Assembly: GCF_014467285.1 (NCBI RefSeq)
Contig: NZ_NKHR01000002.1
Coordinates: forward strand, 248,001 to 312,000
DNA length: 64,000 bases
Direction: 5' to 3'
Origin: Xenorhabdus sp014467285
Lineage (GTDB): Bacteria > Pseudomonadota > Gammaproteobacteria > Enterobacterales > Enterobacteriaceae
The first letter of the stretch is position 1. The number at the start of each line of letters is the position of its first letter. The translations under genes and the position numbers were made by a program. Shown here piece after piece: positions 19,070-25,907 of this stretch. The notes below the pieces were generated by a model that saw nothing but the letters and a program-made list of their open reading frames with translations, ran no database searches and was not told the DNA's origin.

Positions 19070-20417
19070 GGCTATCTTGCACAAAGGGATCAAACGGTTC
19101 CGTACTCCCGCTCCCCACTATGACTTTTTGCCAACACATCTGGCACTGTCACAACGCCCTCCCTCTCCGTTCGCACGTTATACGGCGATTACCCTGAGCG
19201 TTGGTGTGTTGGCCGCCTTACTGTGGGCTTATCTGGGGAAACTGGATGTGCAGGCAACGGCAACCGGCCGCCTGATTGCTTCAGGCCGGTCACAGGTCAT
19301 TCAGGCTTATGAACAGAGCCGCCTGATTGCCATCCATATTACCAATGGGCAACACGTTGAGAAAGGTACGCCACTGCTGACGCTCAATACACTTGGTGTG
19401 AATCAAGATATTGCCCGTTTGCTCGAACAACGCGACTACCTGATTGAAGAAGAAATCCGCTATCAGGCTTTGTTGACGAAGTGTAATCCCAAATCCCTGC
19501 CCGCTTTCCAACAACAGCCCGCAGGAAAACAGGAGAAAATCCTGACGCATTATCATCACGAACAGCAGGAGTTCGATTCAATCGTAACCAACATCTACGC
19601 GGAAATGGAAGTCAACCTCACTTCCCAAAAAGCGCGGAATAGCGATATACGGTCATTGAGCAATCTACGCGAAAATATCAGCCAGCGTTTGCAGGCTCGA
19701 AAGACATTGAGCCAAAAACAGGTCATCAGCAAAGTGGAATATCTGGAACAAGAAAAGGAATTTCTGGAAACAGAAAGGCTGATCGCTCAGCAAAAATCAG
19801 AACTCAGTATTCTCCAGACGCAATACAAGAGCCTGGAGGAACGTTTAAAAAGCACCAAAGTGCAAAAAGAGCGGGAATGGTTTGAGAAAAGAAAACAGGC
19901 TGAAATTCAATTAGCTGGCTTGAAACAGGAAATCTCTAAAATGTATGAACGAGAAGAACTTGAGATTGTGCGCTCTCCTGTGACGGGAACTGTCCAGCAG
20001 TTGAGTGTCCATACTCTTGGCGCCGTTCTACAGTCAGCACAAAGTTTGATGGTGATTGTGCCCGATGAGCATGTACAACTTGCTGAAATTCAGATCCTGA
20101 ACAAAGATGTGGGTTTCGTTCGTCCGGGACAGCACGTCACGGTCAAAGTCGATGCTTTCCCTTATACCCGCTACGGTACTATCGAAGGCGAGTTACTGAG
20201 TATTTCACGGGATTCCACAACCGATGAACGTCTTGGTCTGGTTTTTCCGGCACAAATCAGCCTTAAGCAAAACAATATTATGGTGGATGGAAAACCCGTC
20301 GAAATCACGGCAGGCATGTCTATTGTTGCTGAAATCAAGACAGATCAGCGACGAGTGATTGATTATCTGCTCAGCCCAATTCAAGAGTATCAATCAGAAG
20401 CCCTGAGGGAAAAATAA
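19062..20417 (+). CDS. rtxD: MARTX type I secretion membrane fusion protein RtxD
   Basis: 451 aa, HlyD family adaptor. One N-terminal membrane segment (about residues 42-62, ITLSVGVLAALLWAYLG) follows a cytoplasmic arm; then the lipoyl half-motifs (GRLIASGRSQVIQ and IVRSPVTGTVQQL) flank a long periplasmic coiled coil (about 110-300) rich in Gln, Glu, Lys and Arg. It links the RtxB/RtxE pump to the outer-membrane channel TolC, which is not in this window. It overlaps rtxB by 8 nt and is followed after 2 nt by rtxE, so the three are translated together. Confidence 0.95.
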   Translation: MFKAILHKGIKRFRTPAPHYDFLPTHLALSQRPPSPFARYTAITLSVGVLAALLWAYLGKLDVQATATGRLIASGRSQVIQAYEQSRLIAIHITNGQHVEKGTPLLTLNTLGVNQDIARLLEQRDYLIEEEIRYQALLTKCNPKSLPAFQQQPAGKQEKILTHYHHEQQEFDSIVTNIYAEMEVNLTSQKARNSDIRSLSNLRENISQRLQARKTLSQKQVISKVEYLEQEKEFLETERLIAQQKSELSILQTQYKSLEERLKSTKVQKEREWFEKRKQAEIQLAGLKQEISKMYEREELEIVRSPVTGTVQQLSVHTLGAVLQSAQSLMVIVPDEHVQLAEIQILNKDVGFVRPGQHVTVKVDAFPYTRYGTIEGELLSISRDSTTDERLGLVFPAQISLKQNNIMVDGKPVEITAGMSIVAEIKTDQRRVIDYLLSPIQEYQSEALREK

Positions 20418-20419
20418 TC

Positions 20420-22561
20420 ATGATTGACGATTATGCTCTGAATTGTATTGTCTATTTGGGAAAACAGTTCCATAAGGTCGCATCTGTCGAACAACTGCAC
20501 CATGCACTGGGGCTGGATTCCCTGACGCTGACAGATTCACAACTACGTGAAGCGGCTGATGCCATTGGATTGCACAGTAAATTTGATCGCCTGACACCGG
20601 ATAGCGTCAGTACATTACCTTTGCCTGCATTAATTGAAATCGATCAGCGTTGGTGGGTACTGTCAGAAATTCACCCTGATGCGTTTACTCTGTTCGATCC
20701 GACCAGCGGGAAATGCGAAGTGCGTGCGTGGGTTCAGCCTGCGCACAATGAGAAAGCGCAATCCGATAAGTGCAGCGCTAACCAATATGCTAACCAATAT
20801 AAAGTGCTGTTGGTGGCAGATAAGACACTGACTAAACAACAGGTTAAATTTGGGCTGAGCTGGTTTTATCCTTCCATTTTCAGGCAAAAAAATCAGTTAC
20901 GGGATATTTTCCTGTTTGCCATTGTGTTGCAGCTTTTTGCGCTGGCAGCGCCCTTGTTGTTTGAAAATGTCATCGACAAGGTGCTGGTTGGACGAAGTAT
21001 TGCCAGCCTGCATGTCCTCGGTATGGCGATGCTCGCGCTGGCATTGGCTGAACCACTGTATGGTTTTCTGCGTAATACCGTGTTTGGGCATATGGCCAGC
21101 CAGATCAACGCCGAACTTTCCGGCAGGCTTTATCGCCATCTCGTGGGATTGCCCCTGCCTTATTTCAAGCAACGCCAAACAGGGCAAATTATCGCCAGAG
21201 TGAGGGAAATGGCGCATATCCGGCAGTTTCTGACCGGCTCTACCCTGATGTTGCTGCTCGACCTGATTTTCATCATTCTGTTTCTGGGCGTCATGTTTCA
21301 CTACTCTACCCTGCTGACATGGATCGTTATCAGTTCGCTGGTACTCTATTTCCTGCTCTGGGTCGCCGTCGGGCCAATTATTCGGCGCAAAGTAGAAAAA
21401 GAGTATGAAGCCGATGCCAATGCCACGAGTTTCCTGACAGAAGCTGTCACGGGTATCGAAACCATCAAAACGACCGCAACCGAAAAACGTTTTTTGCACC
21501 AGTGGCAAAAGGCATTGAGCCAGCAGTTGATCCAACGCTTTACGGCTCAGAAAAGCGGACTGGCAGCGGGACAAGGGATCGCCCTTATCCAGAAAGTTGT
21601 CGCCGCCTTACTGTTATGGTGGGGAGTCCGGGCTGTGCTTGATGGCAATTTATCTCCCGGTGAATTAATTGCTTTTAATATGCTGGCAGGCCACGTTACC
21701 CAACCGATATTACGATTGGCCCAAGTCTGGCAAGATTTTCAACATACCCTGATCGCCCTGCGTCGGGTTGGCGATATTCTGGATGAACCCATGGAAAACA
21801 GTAAACAGGGGCTGGCATCGGCACCTGAGCTGGCAGGCCAGATTGAATTCAGGAACATACGCTTCCGCTATCATGCAGATACACCAGAAGTGCTGGCAAA
21901 TCTGTCACTGGGGATTAAGGCAGGAGAGTTTATCGGCATTACAGGGCCGTCAGGCTCCGGCAAAAGCACGCTGACCCGACTGTTGCAGCGCCTGTATGTA
22001 CCACAACACGGACAGGTTTTGGTGGATGGCATGGATTTAGCTATCGCCGACCCTGTATCACTGCGCCGTAATATGAGTGTGGTTTTGCAGGAGAGCATTC
22101 TGTTTTCCGGCAGCATTGCAGATAACATCCGCTTGTGCAAACCCAATGCCAGTGATGAAGAAGTTTATCAGGCAGCAAACCTAGCGGGTGCCACTGATTT
22201 CATCAATGCGTTCCCACAAAAATTCGCTCATCCTGTTGGTGAAAAAGGGAGCAATCTTTCTGGCGGACAACGGCAGCGTATCGCATTGGCGAGGGCGTTG
22301 CTGAATGATCCCAGGATCCTGATCCTTGATGAAGCCACTTCCGCACTGGATTATGAATCTGAAGCGGCCATTATGAGCAATATGGATGAAATATGCCGCA
22401 ACCGAACGGTGATTAGTATCGCCCATCGGCTGAATACTATTCGCCACGCCAATAAAATTTTCGTTTTAGATCAAGGGAAAATCGTTGAATCAGGTTCACA
22501 TGATGCTCTCGTGCAGCAAGACAGCTTATATGCCCAACTCTGGCATCAACAAACCAAGTGA
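20420..22561 (+). CDS. rtxE: MARTX type I secretion ABC transporter RtxE
   Basis: 713 aa, second HlyB-type transporter of the operon and paralogue of RtxB. It has a C39-like N-terminal domain lacking the protease cysteine, a membrane domain with the family motif PLLFENVIDKVLVGR, and an ATPase with Walker A GPSGSGKST, signature LSGGQRQR and Walker B LILDEATSALDYE. Both transporter subunits keep full ATP-site motifs by eye. Two transporter genes plus one HlyD gene is the hallmark of MARTX secretion loci, as opposed to HlyB/HlyD. It starts 2 nt after rtxD. No terminator is obvious after its stop. Confidence 0.95.
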   Translation: MIDDYALNCIVYLGKQFHKVASVEQLHHALGLDSLTLTDSQLREAADAIGLHSKFDRLTPDSVSTLPLPALIEIDQRWWVLSEIHPDAFTLFDPTSGKCEVRAWVQPAHNEKAQSDKCSANQYANQYKVLLVADKTLTKQQVKFGLSWFYPSIFRQKNQLRDIFLFAIVLQLFALAAPLLFENVIDKVLVGRSIASLHVLGMAMLALALAEPLYGFLRNTVFGHMASQINAELSGRLYRHLVGLPLPYFKQRQTGQIIARVREMAHIRQFLTGSTLMLLLDLIFIILFLGVMFHYSTLLTWIVISSLVLYFLLWVAVGPIIRRKVEKEYEADANATSFLTEAVTGIETIKTTATEKRFLHQWQKALSQQLIQRFTAQKSGLAAGQGIALIQKVVAALLLWWGVRAVLDGNLSPGELIAFNMLAGHVTQPILRLAQVWQDFQHTLIALRRVGDILDEPMENSKQGLASAPELAGQIEFRNIRFRYHADTPEVLANLSLGIKAGEFIGITGPSGSGKSTLTRLLQRLYVPQHGQVLVDGMDLAIADPVSLRRNMSVVLQESILFSGSIADNIRLCKPNASDEEVYQAANLAGATDFINAFPQKFAHPVGEKGSNLSGGQRQRIALARALLNDPRILILDEATSALDYESEAAIMSNMDEICRNRTVISIAHRLNTIRHANKIFVLDQGKIVESGSHDALVQQDSLYAQLWHQQTK

Positions 22562-22703
22562 TTTGGTGATTTTTTATGACGCTTTTTACGACGACAAAAA
22601 ATGAAAATTCATTGAAGACATGAAGCTTATTTCGCCTTAGAATTAATTTCATAACGAAATTAACATAGCATCACAAAATGTTCTTAAGGAAGAGAATATA
22701 ATT

Positions 22704-23726
22704 ATGAAACAAGTCTCTATTACAGCTTTGGTTTTTTCTCACACATCAGTCACTTCGGTTGCCATGCCGATTGAAATTCTCACCATTGCCGCCAATACCA
22801 TTGGCGGCCCAATTCCTCATGTCAATATTATTTCTCCAACCCATCAAGGCATGATCGATCAGGGAATAACTAACCAAAGAGTCAATAATACAAATGGCCT
22901 GTTTGGGGATTCTGCACCTACTGCCCACGATACTCTCCACAATACCTTCCACAATACTCTTCAAGACGACCAGAAACCCGATATTATTCTGGTCGGCTCA
23001 CTGGGCTTTCCTGAATGGGAACCACGGCATTGTTCGAGGGAAATCATTGAGTGGCTTAAGGCGATGGATGAAAAACACATTCCTATTGTTTCAATCTGCT
23101 CTGGCACTTTTATACTTGCCAAAGCAGGATTATTAAACACAGGTGCAACAATCCACCCTCACTTTTCCACTGAATTCAAAAAAATATTCCCCCATATCCC
23201 CTTTTATACCGACGAAAAGATCATCAGTGACAATCACCGTTTTTGCATTTCCAGCGCCTATGGGTGCGGAAGCGCTATGCTGAATATTGTTGAGTTGATC
23301 TACGGGCAATATGCCAGAGAACGATGCGCGAAATTCCTGCTAGGTGAAAATGACAATAAAAATTTGTCTGATTCCGCCAGTTTTGCCGCTTATCGCCAAC
23401 ATGCCGATTCGCTGATCCACAAACTACAAGATTGGATGCATGCTTTTCCCTCTGAAATTTTATCCGTTGCCGATTTAGCCAATAAAATTCATCTTTGTGA
23501 ACGCCAAATGAAACGCCGTTTTAAAATCGCCACAGGGAAAACACCGATTCAATATATTCAACAGATCCGTCTGTCACAGGCTAAATATTGGCTGGAAAAA
23601 TCACAGAAAACTATCGAAGAAATCAGCCATGAAGTGGGTTATGAGGATACCCGTTATTTCAGAGAGTTATTTAAACGTTGCAATGGATTAACACCAAAAG
23701 AGTACCGCCAAAAATATCATCATTGA
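22704..23726 (+). CDS. GlxA-type transcriptional regulator (DJ-1/PfpI domain plus AraC HTH)
   Basis: 340 aa. The N-terminal 210 residues are a DJ-1/PfpI-like domain with the nucleophile-elbow segment VSICSGTFILAKAGLL; the C-terminal 100 are an AraC/XylS double helix-turn-helix, starting SVADLANKIHLCERQMKRRF and ending with the signature EISHEVGYEDTRYFRELFKR. Such proteins are cytoplasmic DNA-binding regulators whose ligand is usually unknown. A low-complexity stretch with repeated HDTLHNTFHNT (residues about 72-85) interrupts the first domain. A GGAAGAG Shine-Dalgarno region precedes the ATG. It lies 142 nt after rtxE on the same strand, so it may be cotranscribed with or regulate the toxin locus; that is inferred only from position. 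Confidence 0.88.
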   Translation: MKQVSITALVFSHTSVTSVAMPIEILTIAANTIGGPIPHVNIISPTHQGMIDQGITNQRVNNTNGLFGDSAPTAHDTLHNTFHNTLQDDQKPDIILVGSLGFPEWEPRHCSREIIEWLKAMDEKHIPIVSICSGTFILAKAGLLNTGATIHPHFSTEFKKIFPHIPFYTDEKIISDNHRFCISSAYGCGSAMLNIVELIYGQYARERCAKFLLGENDNKNLSDSASFAAYRQHADSLIHKLQDWMHAFPSEILSVADLANKIHLCERQMKRRFKIATGKTPIQYIQQIRLSQAKYWLEKSQKTIEEISHEVGYEDTRYFRELFKRCNGLTPKEYRQKYHH

Positions 23727-23758
23727 TGAGCATTTTTTGCACTCTCTAAAACGCGAGT

Positions 23759-23933
23759 ACCTTGACCCAACCAGAGATTGAAATACTGCTGTTTCAGGAT
23801 ATCCGAGTTGCTGAGCCTGAAACTGTCTGATGTTGATTTGGGCGGTCGTAGCCTGCGCGTTCAACGCCTGAAAAATGGTTTTTCTACCATTCATCTAAGG
23901 GTGCCACGTGAAGTGCAACTTATCCGTCACTGA
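23759..23933 (+). pseudogene. Remnant of FimB/FimE-like tyrosine recombinase
   Basis: Two pieces of a FimB-type invertase lie in different frames. From 23759 the frame reads TLTQPEIEILL, like the FimB N-terminus. From 23793 another frame reads FRISELLSLKLSDVDLGG, then SLRVQRLKNGFSTIH, ending at a stop at 23931. About 25 residues between the two pieces are missing and the whole catalytic C-terminal domain is gone. In FimB/FimE these enzymes invert promoter DNA. The fragment is decayed and cannot encode an active enzyme. Confidence 0.75.
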
Positions 23934-24109
23934 GTAGGTTTGTCTCCTACCCGCGATGCAGGTAATCCATTTATATAAACGGAATCAGAACCTTGTGCCA
24001 TCTGGCGAATGCCGTCTTCTTTACTGCAATGATACGAAAGGCGTTTACGACGTAAAGGCTGATTCCGACAATCTCCCCCATCAACCAGTAGCGACACGCG
24101 CTCAGCTAA
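23927..24109 (-). pseudogene. Remnant of a PAAR-motif protein
   Basis: On the minus strand, a frame without a start codon reads LAERVSLLVDGGDCRNQ and later GIRQMAQGSDSVYINGLP followed by ASRVGDK, then stops at 23927. The GS-VYINGLPA-RVGD pattern is typical of PAAR proteins, which form the sharp tip of type VI secretion spikes and carry effectors. A stop codon lies a little upstream in the same frame and no ATG precedes the segment, so this is debris. It abuts the recombinase fragment end to end. Confidence 0.5.
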
Positions 24110-24160
24110 GGTATTATTGCCCGCTATATTATTGGTACACGCCCTTTATCTATTGAATTT

Positions 24161-24451
24161 ATGGCAAAAGAACAAACTGATCGCACCACACTGGATTTGT
24201 TCGCAGATGAACGCAGGCCAGGGCGACCTAAAACAAACCCACTGTCCAGAGATGAACAGCTTAGGATTAATAAACGCAACCAGTTGCGACGAGATAAAGT
24301 CAAGGGACTGCGTCGAGTGGAATTAAAACTCAACGAAGAGGCAGTCGATGCACTAAATCATCTGGCAAAACAGCGTAATATCAGCCGTAGTGAACTGATT
24401 GAACAGATGCTGTTAGCCCAACTGACAGAAAAAAATCACCTTGCCGATTAA
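24161..24451 (+). CDS. ybfE: YbfE-like small regulator-type protein
   Basis: 96 aa, very close in sequence and length to E. coli YbfE (97 aa), a LexA-regulated protein of unknown function encoded next to fldA and fur. It begins MAKEQTDRTTLDLFA and has a basic N-terminal half (RRPGRPKTNPLSR) followed by a ribbon-helix-helix-like segment (RVELKLNEEAVDALN). No Shine-Dalgarno is evident before the ATG. In E. coli the gene carries a LexA operator; in the about 150 nt upstream here I find no CTG-N10-CAG. That upstream DNA is recombinase/PAAR debris, so SOS control may have been lost. Confidence 0.9.
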   Translation: MAKEQTDRTTLDLFADERRPGRPKTNPLSRDEQLRINKRNQLRRDKVKGLRRVELKLNEEAVDALNHLAKQRNISRSELIEQMLLAQLTEKNHLAD

Positions 24452-24579
24452 AGGCTTTTATTCAACAGCAATAAAGCGGCATCACCACACAAATCTGACA
24501 GACTTGTCATGGATGTTTGGTCAAAATAACGCTTTTCATTTTATTAAAACTGACATTTTTCCTGCTGATTTCAGCGTGA

Positions 24580-24600
24580 TGTGTATCGCTTAGATACACA
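24580..24600. promoter_or_regulatory. Perfect inverted repeat in the fldA leader
   Basis: TGTGTATC (24580-24587) and GATACACA (24593-24600) pair perfectly across 5 nt, ending 25 nt before the fldA start. It may be an operator, an mRNA hairpin, or a weak terminator for ybfE. No T-run follows. Confidence 0.4.
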
Positions 24601-24625
24601 ATAAAACAAGAGGTTAACCCATTTT

Positions 24626-25159
24626 ATGGCAATAATAGGTATATTCTTCGGCAGCGATACAGGCAACACAGAGAACATCGCCAAAATGATCCAAGAAAAA
24701 TTGGGTGGTGCTGATGTTGCTGAAGTCCACGATATTGCCAAAAGCAGCAAGGAAGACATTGAAGCCTTCGATATTCTGCTGCTTGGCATCCCAACCTGGT
24801 ATTACGGCGAAGCTCAATGCGACTGGGATGATTTTTTCCCGACTTTGGAAGAGATTAACTTCGAAGGGAAACTGGTCGCTCTATTCGGTTGCGGTGATCA
24901 GGAAGATTATGCAGAGTATTTCTGTGATGCTATGGGCACCATCCGCGATATTATTGAACCTCGTGGCGCGATTATTGTAGGTCACTGGCCAACCGAAGGG
25001 TATCACTTTGAAGCTTCTAAAGGTATGGCTGATGATAACCACTTCATTGGTCTGGCTATTGATGAAGACCGCCAACCAGAATTAACTGATGAGCGCGTTG
25101 AAGACTGGGTACAAAAAATTAAGGCTGAAATGAGCCTGTCTGAAATTCTGGGTGCATAA
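24626..25159 (+). CDS. fldA: Flavodoxin 1
   Basis: 177 aa, matching E. coli FldA (176 aa). The FMN-phosphate loop reads SDTGNTENIAK (about residues 10-20), the 50s loop holds WYYGEAQCDWDDF with the stacking Trp/Tyr, and the later loop is GCGDQEDYAEYF. It is a cytoplasmic electron carrier that supports enzymes such as MetH, IspG/IspH and BioB. It lies between ybfE and fur as in other enterobacteria, with an AAGAGG Shine-Dalgarno upstream. Confidence 0.97.
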   Translation: MAIIGIFFGSDTGNTENIAKMIQEKLGGADVAEVHDIAKSSKEDIEAFDILLLGIPTWYYGEAQCDWDDFFPTLEEINFEGKLVALFGCGDQEDYAEYFCDAMGTIRDIIEPRGAIIVGHWPTEGYHFEASKGMADDNHFIGLAIDEDRQPELTDERVEDWVQKIKAEMSLSEILGA

Positions 25160-25218
25160 GGGCATTAGCTTCCTTTCACACACTTGCATAATGTGTCATG
25201 ATATCAGGTCTGGCATGG

Positions 25219-25247
25219 TTTTCATTTTGAATATCCATGCCTATAAT
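25219..25247 (+). promoter_or_regulatory. Candidate fur promoter
   Basis: A perfect -10 hexamer TATAAT at 25242-25247 with a weak -35 (TTTTCA at 25219-25224) at 17-bp spacing, 88 nt before the fur start. No clear Fur box is seen around it. Confidence 0.4.
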
Positions 25248-25334
25248 CAACAACGTGAAACAGAATCATGATTCCCTCACGATACCCCTAAGTATCATAA
25301 GTTCACTTAACTCAAGTTACAGGACTGAATCCGC

Positions 25335-25784
25335 ATGACCGACAACAATAAAGCATTGAAAAATGCTGGACTTAAAGTAACACTTCCGCGCTTGAAAATT
25401 CTGGAAGTGCTACAGGACCCAGAATGCCATCATGTCAGTGCGGAGGATCTCTACAAAAAACTGATTGATATCGGTGAAGAGATTGGCCTCGCCACTGTCT
25501 ATCGCGTGTTGAACCAGTTCGATGATGCCGGCATTGTCACACGCCACAATTTTGAAGGCGGTAAATCTGTTTTTGAACTCACTCAGCAACACCACCATGA
25601 CCATCTAATTTGTCTCGATTGTGGTAAAGTCATTGAATTCAGTGACGAATCGATTGAAGAACGCCAGAAAGACATTGCAGAACGCTATGGCATTAAACTT
25701 TCAAACCATAGCCTCTACTTATATGGTCACTGTGCTGTTGGTGATTGCCGCAAAGAGGGTTCACTGCATGATGAAAGAGCATAA
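25335..25784 (+). CDS. fur: Ferric uptake regulator Fur
   Basis: 149 aa, E. coli Fur is 148. Cytoplasmic dimer that represses iron-uptake genes when bound to Fe2+. The winged-helix DNA-binding N-terminus (GLKVTLPRLKILEVL, then ATVYRVLNQFDDAGIV) is followed by the metal-binding/dimerisation domain with HHHDHLICLDCGKVIEF, and a C-terminal Cys pair (CAVGDC). All family metal ligands appear present. An AGGA Shine-Dalgarno precedes the ATG. Gene order ybfE-fldA-fur is conserved, but fur is followed here by chitobiase, where E. coli has chiP/chiQ and glnS. Confidence 0.98.
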   Translation: MTDNNKALKNAGLKVTLPRLKILEVLQDPECHHVSAEDLYKKLIDIGEEIGLATVYRVLNQFDDAGIVTRHNFEGGKSVFELTQQHHHDHLICLDCGKVIEFSDESIEERQKDIAERYGIKLSNHSLYLYGHCAVGDCRKEGSLHDERA

Positions 25785-25853
25785 TAAGCAAGCACAATAA
25801 AGAAGTGATGAATGTCGTTCGCTTCTTGTGTCTGACTTAGTCTGAATAAACTA

Positions 25854-25881
25854 CTGCCGATTAGCGCGAGCTAATCGGCAG
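25854..25881. terminator. Bidirectional hairpin between convergent fur and chb
   Basis: A perfect 12-bp stem (25854-25865 with 25870-25881) with a GCGA loop, in the 123 nt between the two convergent genes. T-rich sequence is modest on both sides, but the stem is strong. Confidence 0.75.
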
Positions 25882-25907
25882 ATTGCTTTAGACGTTAAAT
25901 TTAAGCG

